From Lachnospiraceae bacterium (lineage in GTDB: Bacteria > Bacillota > Clostridia > Lachnospirales > Lachnospiraceae): a DNA stretch of 64,000 bases. The notes beneath the pieces were generated by a model. The model did not search any database and had not been told where the DNA came from. It was given only the letters and a program-made list of their open reading frames with translations. The stretch lies in the NCBI GenBank assembly GCA_910575775.1, contig CAJTEY010000001.1, positions 248,001 to 312,000 of the forward strand. Direction: 5' to 3'. How positions within the stretch are numbered: the first letter of the stretch is position 1; every line of letters starts with the position of its first letter. A program made the translations under genes and the position numbers. Positions 44,322-52,869 of this stretch are shown here, one piece after another.

Positions 44322-44669
44322 TCACCCCTGGTTAAATATAACAATTCCCAGAAGAATCACACAGGCGCCCAAAGCTTTTCTTTTTCCTATTCTCTCTTTT
44401 AATCCGAAATATCCGATAAGCAGCACAAAGATGTATGAAAATGTTCCCAGCACAGGCGCATACTTATAGGGTACGTAGCGCATTGCAACCATATTGATCA
44501 GTATCGTGGCAAACATCAACCCATATGCAACAATCACTCTGAAATGCAGAATGCGTCTGATTCCGCTTTCCCCTATATTCCTTTTTGCTTCCAGCTTCAT
44601 AAGAAGCTGGGATATGGCCGCGATCAGACCACTGAAGCCATACAAAAAAACCGCAATCCACTTATTCAT
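44322..44669 (-). CDS. Half-size EamA/SMR-like transporter
   Basis: 115 residues with four membrane helices, the size of ArnE/ArnF or SMR subunits and half of a normal EamA protein. Visible features: a first-helix glycine run, S-Q-L-L-M-K-L-E, and a final helix A-C-V-I-L-L-G-I-V-I. It overlaps the stop of the next EamA half by 8 nt (ATGAATAA), so the two are made together and probably pair. ArnE/ArnF flip undecaprenyl-phosphate aminoarabinose; by analogy this pair may flip a lipid-phosphate sugar made by the nearby GT2. Confidence 0.78.
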   Translation of the reverse strand: MNKWIAVFLYGFSGLIAAISQLLMKLEAKRNIGESGIRRILHFRVIVAYGLMFATILINMVAMRYVPYKYAPVLGTFSYIFVLLIGYFGLKERIGKRKALGACVILLGIVIFNQG

Positions 44670-45018
44670 GGTAGTTTACCATCAGCAATCCCATAAAAAT
44701 GATCAGGCTGCCTGCAATGTTGAACGGTGTAATCTGTTCATGAAATATAACCGCTGACCATAACAGTCCCCAGAACACCACCGTTCCCTTATTCAGATAG
44801 GCCTGCGACAAATCGACCTTTCCCAAAATCGCCTGCCATGCCACAGCATAAAAACCAAGTACCGCCACAGCCGCAAACAATATCATAATCGTTCTGCACG
44901 CAAAAAGACCTTCTTCCTGCCATGATACAGACGCCAGTTTCATCAGAACCGTATCTAAGGAAAACGCGACATTCATAATCTGCATAATCAAGAATATCCC
45001 AACATTTTTTTTAGTCAT
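44662..45018 (-). CDS. Half-size EamA-like transporter, first of a coupled pair
   Basis: 118 residues, four membrane helices. ATG 45018 follows GTGGG by 4 nt; a TTG at 45042 is an unlikely start. The end of the protein, I-A-G-S-L-I-I-F-M-G, is typical of EamA helices. Directly after the start codon lies a run of eight A, which could slip during replication. It pairs with the following gene as a likely lipid-sugar flippase. Confidence 0.76.
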   Translation of the reverse strand: MTKKNVGIFLIMQIMNVAFSLDTVLMKLASVSWQEEGLFACRTIMILFAAVAVLGFYAVAWQAILGKVDLSQAYLNKGTVVFWGLLWSAVIFHEQITPFNIAGSLIIFMGLLMVNYHE

Positions 45019-45082
45019 AAAACCCACTATCCATACGAACAAAACTTACCCATTTTATAAGAATCACCATAATAGAATATAT

Positions 45083-46549
45083 CTATTCTTCATAACTGAT
45101 CTCTAAATCTGATGTTATATCATTAAACGGTAAGAAATCTTTTGTTCTCGTATAACCAATGATATAATCTTCATACTTAAAACGCGGCAGAACGATCTCC
45201 GTCTTTTTCTCTCTTATCGCCTGCTGTATTGTTTCAAGCCGCTGCTTATCCTGCATACACAGGCTTCCGTAAATATGTAAATTCATATATAAAACAACAC
45301 AGGCTGACAATAAGGAGATTCCTGTTATCAAGGTTCTGAGTTCCTGCTTCACTGTAATCAGGGATATACACTCCATACAATACCACACCAGCAGGACATA
45401 GCCGGCAAAAAAGCATCGTGAATTAATAGGTGAAACAACCAGCAGGCAGCCATCCGCACACGCGATTCCAAACAGACTCATAATCATTACTGCTTTTTTG
45501 CGCTCTTCTACACGGATAAAAACAGTAAATACAAATAACGCCAGCCAGAATACAACATTTACAAGACCGTCCATATATTTCCCCGATCCTCTTTCCTCGC
45601 TCCACGAAGTATTGATTCGAGTAAGCAGGCCATACATAACCGAAGCATCGACCAGCATTACGGCCGCTTCCAAAACAAACTGTCGTTCTTTCCGTTCTTC
45701 CCCCCCCCCTATCTTCTGAAAGCATAAGACCGTAATGACTATAGCCACAAACAATTCCAGAACAATATTATCTAAAATCATTTCTTTCCCTAACATGTCA
45801 AAATACTGGAGACACATTTTGTCATACACTGCCTCTGGGCCTGTCGGTATATTGCGATAGAAATCCGTTCCCGCTGCCGCCGCCGCATAGCATCCATTGG
45901 AGAACATCGTGGCTGCACCCAAAATAGAACCCACAGGATAAAAGCAGCACATTATTCTGGACTTGTCCTTTTTAATCCACGCATAACATGCGATTCCAAT
46001 TCCCAATATGATCTGCATGATTGTGACATGCTCCACAACCATCGCACTCAGATAACCAAGAAGCAAAAGTGAAGCAGCCCTGACAGCAAATCTGTATTTA
46101 CTCACACTTTGATTTACAAAAACGCACGTGATCAAATATATATACAGGATAAACAGCGTAATCGATGTCGTATAATTGCTAAAACCCGCTGTCCATGCAA
46201 CACTCTCCCGGAAAATTGTTTTGGGCGCTGCAAACAGCAAAGCCATAATAATCAGCGCTGTATATTGTTTACAGTTGCTGATTTTAACAATCAAATAATC
46301 CATTCCGACTATAAACACCGTCATCACCAGCATCCGCAAACATCTGCTGCGTGTCAGGAGCAAAACGATCGCATTTCCAACGTACCGGCCACTGTAATCC
46401 CGATATCCGGATCTCCACAGCGCTAATCCGCTCTCACTCCCCCATGCAAAATCATCAGCTGTATACGGAAATAAATAGCACAAAAGCAAAATTGACAGGA
46501 TAAGAAATATCCATATACATTTATCTATGTATTTTGAAAATCTGTTCAA
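45083..46549 (-). CDS. DUF6056 polytopic membrane protein with internal G10 tract
   Basis: 488 residues and about 12 membrane segments. T-A-D-D-F-A-W-G-S (30-38) followed by a G-R-Y-V-G-N block is the DUF6056 signature; the family is placed near GtrII-type glycosyltransferases by its paired aspartates. It starts with TTG at 46549, supported by AGAGGA 9 nt upstream, and has no earlier Met. Ten consecutive G (plus-strand C, 45700-45709) encode part of I-G-G-G-E-E in a cytoplasmic loop. With ten bases the frame is open; loss or gain of one would truncate the protein. It heads the leftward run to 31.4 kb. Confidence 0.8.
   Translation of the reverse strand: MNRFSKYIDKCIWIFLILSILLLCYLFPYTADDFAWGSESGLALWRSGYRDYSGRYVGNAIVLLLTRSRCLRMLVMTVFIVGMDYLIVKISNCKQYTALIIMALLFAAPKTIFRESVAWTAGFSNYTTSITLFILYIYLITCVFVNQSVSKYRFAVRAASLLLLGYLSAMVVEHVTIMQIILGIGIACYAWIKKDKSRIMCCFYPVGSILGAATMFSNGCYAAAAAGTDFYRNIPTGPEAVYDKMCLQYFDMLGKEMILDNIVLELFVAIVITVLCFQKIGGGEERKERQFVLEAAVMLVDASVMYGLLTRINTSWSEERGSGKYMDGLVNVVFWLALFVFTVFIRVEERKKAVMIMSLFGIACADGCLLVVSPINSRCFFAGYVLLVWYCMECISLITVKQELRTLITGISLLSACVVLYMNLHIYGSLCMQDKQRLETIQQAIREKKTEIVLPRFKYEDYIIGYTRTKDFLPFNDITSDLEISYEE
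45700..45709 (-). repeat. G10 homopolymer inside a coding sequence
   Basis: Ten consecutive C on the plus strand (G on the coding strand) within the DUF6056 gene, by far the longest G/C homopolymer noticed in the window. The reading frame is intact at this length. Such tracts are known hot spots for slipped-strand changes in surface glycan genes. Confidence 0.95.
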
Positions 46550-46981
46550 TTTACAACGTCCTCTCTCGCAACATTACAATATTGAGATATGTAAACACAC
46601 GCAAATTCATAGACAGAAAAGGTGTCAACTCCACGCCATACATTGTAGACAATTTTACCCCCGCCCCCATATGCTTGTCAAGTTATATGTTTTGTCGCAG
46701 GTCGCAAATCACCGCTTATTGACATAGACCCGGAACGTGCTATAATAAATGCGTGACAGCCATATCCAGTATATCCCGCATGAATTAGCGGTGCCTTAAT
46801 CTGTCTGAATTTTCGTCTGTTATATTGTTGTCATTTGGCACAATGGTTGTTATGTCTCATTTTTCCGCTCCGCAGGGTCTCTTCTACGAAAGAACATAAT
46901 ATATTGTCCGGGTAATCGGAAATGCTTTTAAGCTCCCTGCACGTTGTATATTTAGCGAACTCTACAGAAAGAATTTAGATT
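46550..46981. other. 432-nt divergent intergenic region
   Basis: It separates the leftward DUF6056 gene from the rightward LtaS-like gene. It holds one strong rightward promoter at 46719-46746 and then a leader of about 230 nt without an obvious hairpin or open frame. On the minus strand a TTGACA occurs near 46613-46625, but it has no matching -10. C-rich stretches at 46657-46670 are of unknown meaning. Confidence 0.6.
46719..46746 (+). promoter_or_regulatory. Strong sigma-A promoter of the LtaS-like cassette
   Basis: -35 TTGACA (46719-46724, perfect), 16-nt spacer, extended -10 TGC-TATAAT (TATAAT at 46741-46746, perfect). It is the best promoter match in the window and gives a leader of about 230 nt. 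Confidence 0.8.
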
Positions 46982-48559
46982 ATGAAAAAGATTTGCCTTC
47001 AAAAACGATTAATGATAATATTGTATGAAATAATCCTGTATTTCCTGATACTTCTTTCTTTCAGTCTGAGATGGTGCACAGCTCATTTTGGAAATATAAG
47101 TATGAGCGAAATCATATTTACATTGAACATGCCGTTGAAAGGCACACCAAATGAGTATTTTTATGCTTACTTTACAGAAGCTTTCCTGGCTTCCGTAGCA
47201 GGATATATGGGATTGTGGCTTATACGGCTTGTGCTGCTCAGAGTATCGGCAAAGTTGCCAGCATTCGATATTTATCTGCGATTAAGACTGTTTAGGATAA
47301 AAAAGGAAAAAATTTTGCATACCGCTAAAATTACGCAGCGGTTTTCAAGACGCGGATGGTTATTGCCAACTGCATGGCTTCTGGTTTTGATCATCATAGC
47401 CAATATAAATTACCAGTTGTTTGATTATCTTAAAAGTTCCGTCCAGACATCTGATTTTATAGAAAACGAATTTGTTGATATAAGGAAAATCAATATACAA
47501 TTTCCGGAAGAAAAGAAAAATTTAATCTGTATTTTCGTGGAATCCGCAGAAACAACTTTTCAAGATAAAGAAAACGGCGGTGTGTTTGATGAAAATATAA
47601 TTCCGGAGATGACAGCAATTGCCCGGGAAAATATCAGTTTTTCACAATCAGACCTGTTAGACGGCGCCGCAGTTGCGCCTGGAACCGGATGGACGATTGC
47701 CGGATTGGTGGCACAAACAGCAGGCATTCCGTTGAAAGTTTACACGAGAGGCGATAATCGTCTGGGGAATTTCGAATATTTCCTTCCCGGAGCAGTTAAT
47801 ATAGGAGAAGTGCTGGCCGACCAGGGTTATCATAATTTCTTTATTGCCGGCTCAAAATTTTCCTATGGTGGGCGAGAAGAATATTTTACACAACACGGAA
47901 ATTACGAAATATGGGACTATTTATCCGCTATAGAAGATGGTAAAATTCCAGAAGATTATTATATTAACTGGGGCTTCGAAGACCAGAAGCTTTATACTTT
48001 TGCAAAAGAGAAGCTATTGGATCTGGCCAAAGAAGAACAGCCATTTAATTTTTCCATGCTGACCGTAGACACGCATGCAAACAGCGGCGACAATGCGGTC
48101 TGTGATTTATGTCCCGATAAGTTTGAGGACACCTACGCCAATGTATGGTCATGTGCATCTATGCAGCTTGCCGATTTTATAAGCTGGCTGCAGCAACAGG
48201 ATTTTTATGACGATACGGTGATCTGTATATCTGGCGATCATTCCAGCATGGAGAGCGACTTCGTCAACGGGTTTGAGTACGATAAGTATAACGGCAGCAC
48301 GAATAGAAATGTTTACAATGTATTCATTAATTCCGCAGTCGATCCTGTCGAAACGAAGAACAGAAAATTTACTACCATGGATTTTTTCCCTTCCATATTA
48401 GCTGCCCTTGGAGCTGACATTGAAGGCAACCGTATTGGTCTGGGAACAAATCTGTTTTCAGAAGAATTGACACTCCCCGAGAAATACGGCTATGAGGAAA
48501 TGTTCAAGGAAATGAGCAAGAAATCCCCGTTTTACGATCGGGAGATTTTATTCCCATAG
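46982..48559 (+). CDS. LtaS-like phosphoglycerol transferase (sulfatase-like fold)
   Basis: 525 residues. Four or so N-terminal membrane segments (about 10-28, 64-87, 128-148), then an outside alkaline-phosphatase-like domain. I-F-V-E-S-A-E-T-T (Glu187; Thr191 as likely nucleophile), D-T-H-A-N (363-367) and S-G-D-H-S-S (Asp419, His420) supply metal-binding and catalytic residues of LtaS/MdoB enzymes. These move glycerol phosphate from phosphatidylglycerol to a polymer or glycan. The ribosome site before the ATG is weak. It leads a cassette with a glycerophosphodiesterase and a GtrII-like protein. It may add glycerophosphate to a surface glycan rather than make full lipoteichoic acid. Confidence 0.88.
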   Translation: MKKICLQKRLMIILYEIILYFLILLSFSLRWCTAHFGNISMSEIIFTLNMPLKGTPNEYFYAYFTEAFLASVAGYMGLWLIRLVLLRVSAKLPAFDIYLRLRLFRIKKEKILHTAKITQRFSRRGWLLPTAWLLVLIIIANINYQLFDYLKSSVQTSDFIENEFVDIRKINIQFPEEKKNLICIFVESAETTFQDKENGGVFDENIIPEMTAIARENISFSQSDLLDGAAVAPGTGWTIAGLVAQTAGIPLKVYTRGDNRLGNFEYFLPGAVNIGEVLADQGYHNFFIAGSKFSYGGREEYFTQHGNYEIWDYLSAIEDGKIPEDYYINWGFEDQKLYTFAKEKLLDLAKEEQPFNFSMLTVDTHANSGDNAVCDLCPDKFEDTYANVWSCASMQLADFISWLQQQDFYDDTVICISGDHSSMESDFVNGFEYDKYNGSTNRNVYNVFINSAVDPVETKNRKFTTMDFFPSILAALGADIEGNRIGLGTNLFSEELTLPEKYGYEEMFKEMSKKSPFYDREILFP

Positions 48560-48638
48560 AATAATTTCCCTTAAGCTTTACCAAAACTATATGATATTGC
48601 CTGACATCCATACAGTCCGGCACAGGAACGGAGCCAAA

Positions 48639-48989
48639 ATGAGATATATTGCTTTATTTTTTCCAGCAATCTTAAGTGTAGGAATATTATACAAAAAGGA
48701 GGAAGGGCGCAATTGGAATTGGTTTGACTATCTTTATAAGTATGCCGTTTTTCTGATCGGTAATGTGCTATTAGCAGAATCTCTGATTTCCTATGTTTTC
48801 AAGCTGGGAACCGTAACAATTGATGCTTTTGACAGTTTTCCGTTCTTTACAAAGTATCTGTTTATCGCATCCGTTCTTGCGATAGTGTCTGCACATGTAT
48901 ATAGAATTATGAAAGCAAATATTTCCGTATCTCTCGAGATTCACAAAAATACGGATCACAGTGCAGACACAGATAAAGATTTTGAATAA
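48639..48989 (+). CDS. Small membrane protein of unknown function
   Basis: 116 residues from ATG 48639, which follows GGAG by about 6 nt; an in-frame ATG at 48591 has no ribosome site. Three hydrophobic segments are visible (about 4-16, 34-55 and 73-92), followed by a hydrophilic tail rich in His, Asp and Lys. I do not recognise a family. It sits between the LtaS-like and phosphodiesterase genes, 79 and 32 nt from them, so it is probably co-transcribed and may assist one of these membrane enzymes. Confidence 0.6.
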   Translation: MRYIALFFPAILSVGILYKKEEGRNWNWFDYLYKYAVFLIGNVLLAESLISYVFKLGTVTIDAFDSFPFFTKYLFIASVLAIVSAHVYRIMKANISVSLEIHKNTDHSADTDKDFE

Positions 48990-49021
48990 GAGGATCTGAG
49001 AGGAAAGCATCGGTTGTCAAT

Positions 49022-50152
49022 ATGATAAAGAAAATAGTCTTATATTTCCTGTGGATAATATCAATATGGTATATTGCTATAGCAACAGTCAATGCCAGGG
49101 CCGCCATCCCGCCCAGACTGCTTCTGTATGATCTGTTTACAGGCTTTAGGGATAATCGGATTTATCTGGTGAGAATCTTTCTGCCTGTGACCGTATTGGT
49201 TATCCTTTTGGCAACGTTGTTTGTGCTGTTACTTGAAAGTAATCTGGTCGTGTACTGGAATGTCAGAATTCGAGGACTTTCTTTTCATGTAGGCGATATC
49301 AGGTTTTTCAGAAATCACAAAAAACTGCTTATGCTCTTATCGTTTGGCGCAACCGCCGTTTTTCTGGCAATTCCTTCATACAGACAGTTGTGCAGAAACA
49401 CTTTAGATACTTGGACAGGCTCGTTGACAATTGCGCATGCCGGCGGAATAATTGATGGTCATGACTATACAAATTCCCTGGAGGCTATATTAACCAATTA
49501 CAGTAAAGGACAAAGGGTATTCGAAATAGATTTTGCCCGCACCATTGACAACCAGCTTGTATGCACACATGATTGGGATCCCGCACTTCTGGAGGACGGC
49601 ACATCCGACGAAGAGATAAGCTCGCAGAAATTTATGAGCACATTGATCCGTGGAGAGTATACGCCTCTCTCACTCGAGGAATTGGGGCGGTTGATGGAGC
49701 AATATCCTGATATATGGGTAGTAACAGATACAAAGAACAGTACGGTGGAATCTGTCCAACAGGATTTTGAAGTATTACTGGAGACAATGAAAGCGCACGG
49801 AATGGAATCTGTTCTGGATCGGATGATCGTTCAGATTTATAACGAGGAAATGTATCATACTGTATATCGTATATACCCCTTTAAATCATGGATATACACA
49901 CTCTATAAATTCTGGGGTGGGGATACTGAGACCTTCTTGCAGTGTGTCCGCTTTTGTTATGGACATGATATCAACGGTATTACCACCTGGAACTTTTATG
50001 TAACTCCGGAACTGCTGCAAATTACCAGAGCATATGATATTCCCTGGTATGTACACACAGAAAATGACGTGAAAAATGCAAACGAGCTGATCCGTCAGGG
50101 AATAACCGGTATATATACTGATAGTATAACGCCGGACTTACTGAACCCATAG
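49022..50152 (+). CDS. Membrane-anchored glycerophosphodiester phosphodiesterase-like protein
   Basis: 376 residues. Three N-terminal membrane helices (about 5-22, 50-72 and 102-118) are followed by a TIM-barrel GDPD domain: I-A-H-A-G-G (His139), E-I-D-F-A (Glu168, Asp170) and C-T-H-D-W (His183), the expected catalytic and metal residues. GDPD enzymes split glycerophosphodiesters. The domain probably faces outside and could remove or trim the glycerophosphate groups added by the LtaS-like enzyme upstream, or recycle products. The ribosome site before ATG 49022 is weak. Confidence 0.85.
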   Translation: MIKKIVLYFLWIISIWYIAIATVNARAAIPPRLLLYDLFTGFRDNRIYLVRIFLPVTVLVILLATLFVLLLESNLVVYWNVRIRGLSFHVGDIRFFRNHKKLLMLLSFGATAVFLAIPSYRQLCRNTLDTWTGSLTIAHAGGIIDGHDYTNSLEAILTNYSKGQRVFEIDFARTIDNQLVCTHDWDPALLEDGTSDEEISSQKFMSTLIRGEYTPLSLEELGRLMEQYPDIWVVTDTKNSTVESVQQDFEVLLETMKAHGMESVLDRMIVQIYNEEMYHTVYRIYPFKSWIYTLYKFWGGDTETFLQCVRFCYGHDINGITTWNFYVTPELLQITRAYDIPWYVHTENDVKNANELIRQGITGIYTDSITPDLLNP

Positions 50153-50176
50153 TGTCTCTCTCCAAAGGAGCGTCTG

Positions 50177-51679
50177 ATGAAGTGGTATCAACTTGACAAA
50201 AAAGATATAATTAATTATCTGCTCTTATCAATGCTGAGTCTTCTGTACATCCTTCCCATCGTCCTGATCAACTTGTATTTTAAGGATGATCTTGGATGGT
50301 CATTGAGGGGGAGCATTGGCCTTAAGGGCGACGGCCGGCCGTTAGGAGAGTATCTTGTTCTTACACTGTGCGGCGGTGAGCCGGTCACGGATACTGCGCC
50401 CCTTCCACTTGTTTTGGCAGTCTTATTTTTATCCTATACACTTATTCTGTATGCCAGGACAAATTTGGACTTCATATCCAACCGTTATGCCTTGTTAACC
50501 GTACTACTGCTAATTTTAGGCAATCCCTTTGCATTGGAATGTCTCTCTTATCGATACGGTTCCATGGTTATGTTCGTTGCCCTCGGTATCCCGTTTCTCA
50601 TCTTTTCCATACCGGATACCGTTTCAAAAATAAAAATATTTGTTTATTCCTCTCTTTTGAGTACGGCTCTGATGTCTCTATATCAGGCCGCCATCGGAAT
50701 GTGTCTCATTCTGTTCATAACCAACATTTTTTTCATGCTATTTCGGGAAAGAAAGGTGGATTATCCCCATGAGGGGCTTCGGATTCTTGGTATTGGCGCG
50801 GGCGCAGTTGCCTATAAACTGGTTATTGCCAGTCACTATATCAATGATTCCGACTGGCGCTACACAGCTTCCCAGACACTCGAATTAAAACCCGAATCCA
50901 TTATACAAATCTTTCAGAATATTCTTGCCACCTGTGATTATTTAACGGAGTTCCTTTCGGAAGCCGCTTTGTGGTACCAAATCGTTTTAGCACTATTCAT
51001 TATATTGACCTTGACATTATCTGTCGTGCTGTACTGCCAGAAGGGAGGACACAAGGGATGGCGCAGGGCTGTTGATATTGCCTTTCTGCTCCTCTCCCCT
51101 GCCTGCGTCTTTATTTCTTCCTTTTTACCCTTGATGGTTCTTGCGCAGCAGACCTTGAAGCTCAGAATATTTATAGCGTTGGGCGGCTTTCTGTTTTATC
51201 TTGGAATCCTCCTGCTACATTTCACAAAAAGGAAGCCTGTTTTTATGCGCCCCCTGTTGTTGCTACTCGTTTTATGCAGCCTTTATCATTATGCAAATAT
51301 TTATTCATATGGGAATGCGATAAACAACCATGCTGAATATGCAAAATACATCGTATATCATGTATCCCATGACCTTGAGACGATCAATGCAGACGGAGAC
51401 TTTTCCTGTTTCTCTTTCATCGGAAAAATGCCCGTTTCTCAGCGTACACAAATGTTTTGCGATAAATATCCCCTAACCGGCGCATTGCTCCCCGAATATT
51501 TTACCAACGATGGGTGGAGCGGCGGAGCCCATGTGCTGCACTATCTGCAGGATGATTTAACCTTAGAGCAGGACACCGAAGAAGACAGACAGATTGCCGG
51601 CTCAGCAAAACCAGTTATGGCGAATTCAATCTACTCCTGCTATACGAATGCCGATAAAATCATTGTCGTGTTTAATTAA
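50177..51679 (+). CDS. GtrII-type glucosyltransferase domain protein
   Basis: 500 residues and about 11 membrane segments. F-K-D-D-L-G-W (35-41) followed by G-D-G-R-P-L-G-E is the signature of the GtrII family, membrane enzymes that transfer a glucosyl group from undecaprenyl-phosphate glucose on the outer face. AAAGGAG lies 6 nt before the ATG. Its stop codon lies in a palindrome shared with the convergent NeuC gene. The donor lipid could come from one of the polyprenyl GT2s at 36.4 or 41.6 kb, since none is encoded in this cassette. Confidence 0.85.
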   Translation: MKWYQLDKKDIINYLLLSMLSLLYILPIVLINLYFKDDLGWSLRGSIGLKGDGRPLGEYLVLTLCGGEPVTDTAPLPLVLAVLFLSYTLILYARTNLDFISNRYALLTVLLLILGNPFALECLSYRYGSMVMFVALGIPFLIFSIPDTVSKIKIFVYSSLLSTALMSLYQAAIGMCLILFITNIFFMLFRERKVDYPHEGLRILGIGAGAVAYKLVIASHYINDSDWRYTASQTLELKPESIIQIFQNILATCDYLTEFLSEAALWYQIVLALFIILTLTLSVVLYCQKGGHKGWRRAVDIAFLLLSPACVFISSFLPLMVLAQQTLKLRIFIALGGFLFYLGILLLHFTKRKPVFMRPLLLLLVLCSLYHYANIYSYGNAINNHAEYAKYIVYHVSHDLETINADGDFSCFSFIGKMPVSQRTQMFCDKYPLTGALLPEYFTNDGWSGGAHVLHYLQDDLTLEQDTEEDRQIAGSAKPVMANSIYSCYTNADKIIVVFN

Positions 51680-51714
51680 CCAGAGGCACCGCTTATCGGT
51701 GCCTCTGGTTAATT
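51674..51714. terminator. Shared bidirectional hairpin covering both stop codons
   Basis: A perfect 18-bp inverted repeat (51674-51691 with 51697-51714) and a 5-nt loop. Both convergent genes end with the same AAT-TAA and enter the same stem. There is no strong T run on either side, but the stem is G+C-rich in its core (CAGAGGCACCG). Confidence 0.85.
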
Positions 51715-52869
51715 CCAGTCATAAAATTTTTTCTTTAGTTCAATTCCCCGGTTCAGCGCTTCCTCAATCACTTCCACAATGCGCTGTGAAGTATGGCTCC
51801 CCTCATAAGGATTTTTCATATCGCGGATTTGGCTCCGAAACTCCGATGACAATGCCTGCGCAAGGGCACGTTCTATATCCGCCTCCTCGTTTCTGCAGTG
51901 AATCACCGACTCCGCACTGACCCTTCCTCTCTGCCTGTCCCCTATATCGACGGTGGGAATCCCAAAGGAGGGCACCTCGATAATTCCGCTCGAAGAATTG
52001 CCCGCCACCGCGTCACAAAACTGCAGTGCACTCAGATACCGAAGCTGCCCAAGCGAGGTAAACGCTGCACATCTGGTATGATTTTTCTCCACGTAGTCAT
52101 CTATCATCCGATTCACAACCCTGCCATCCGGATCCGCATTGGCCTTCGTAAAAATGATCTGCAGCTCTTTATGCCGGTCGATCACATGCAGCAGATTCTC
52201 AAACTGTTCCCCTGCCGTTTTATTTTCCAGTGTAACCGGGTGGTAAGTCACCATAACCGCCGGCGAACGGAATGTAAACTGGATCGCGTCCTCCAGCGTT
52301 TTCCTGTCAAGGAGGGAAACTGACCTGACATTTTCCACGCCGAGCGCTCCCACATGATAAACGTTCTGTGGCTGCTCTCCCAGCTGGATCACCCGGTTTC
52401 TGTACGCCTCCGCCGCCGTAAAATGAAGGTGGCTCATTTTCGTTATGGAATGCCTGATCGCCTCGTCCACCGCCCCTTCCGTAGTCTCCCCGCCATGGAT
52501 ATGGGCGATTGGTATTCTCGCCATCATGGCCGCAGTCGCCGCCATCAGAGCCTCATAGCGGTCCCCTAGAATAACAACGATATCCGGCCGGTTCCTTTCA
52601 AAATAGTCAGCAAACCCCAACAGGGCAACCCCCATGGATTTGGTTACACCCACACCTGTATCAGAGGACAGCAGCATCTCAATTTTCGCACTGATCGGAT
52701 AGCCGTCCTGCTCTATTTCACGGTATGTCAGTCCAAACTCCGGGGACAGATGCATTCCCGTCACAACAAGCTGCAATTCCATGGTACCGGCGTGATTTAC
52801 TTTTTCAATCACAGGTTTCAGCAGACCGTACTCAGCCCGCGTTCCCGTTACAATACTTATTTTTTTCAT
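51709..52869 (-). CDS. neuC: UDP-N-acetylglucosamine 2-epimerase, hydrolysing (NeuC/LegG type)
   Basis: 386 residues, the normal length. G-T-R-A-E-Y-G-L-L-K-P near the N-terminus, H-I-H-G-G-E and the late G-N-S-S-S-G-I-I-E and G-D-R-Q-R-G-R are diagnostic of hydrolysing 2-epimerases. NeuC makes N-acetylmannosamine from UDP-GlcNAc; LegG makes the 2,4-diacetamido analogue for legionaminic acid. It overlaps the NeuB stop as ATGA. It is the last gene of the leftward nonulosonate operon. The presence of a PtmE-like enzyme leans towards the legionaminic type. Confidence 0.92.
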   Translation of the reverse strand: MKKISIVTGTRAEYGLLKPVIEKVNHAGTMELQLVVTGMHLSPEFGLTYREIEQDGYPISAKIEMLLSSDTGVGVTKSMGVALLGFADYFERNRPDIVVILGDRYEALMAATAAMMARIPIAHIHGGETTEGAVDEAIRHSITKMSHLHFTAAEAYRNRVIQLGEQPQNVYHVGALGVENVRSVSLLDRKTLEDAIQFTFRSPAVMVTYHPVTLENKTAGEQFENLLHVIDRHKELQIIFTKANADPDGRVVNRMIDDYVEKNHTRCAAFTSLGQLRYLSALQFCDAVAGNSSSGIIEVPSFGIPTVDIGDRQRGRVSAESVIHCRNEEADIERALAQALSSEFRSQIRDMKNPYEGSHTSQRIVEVIEEALNRGIELKKKFYDWN

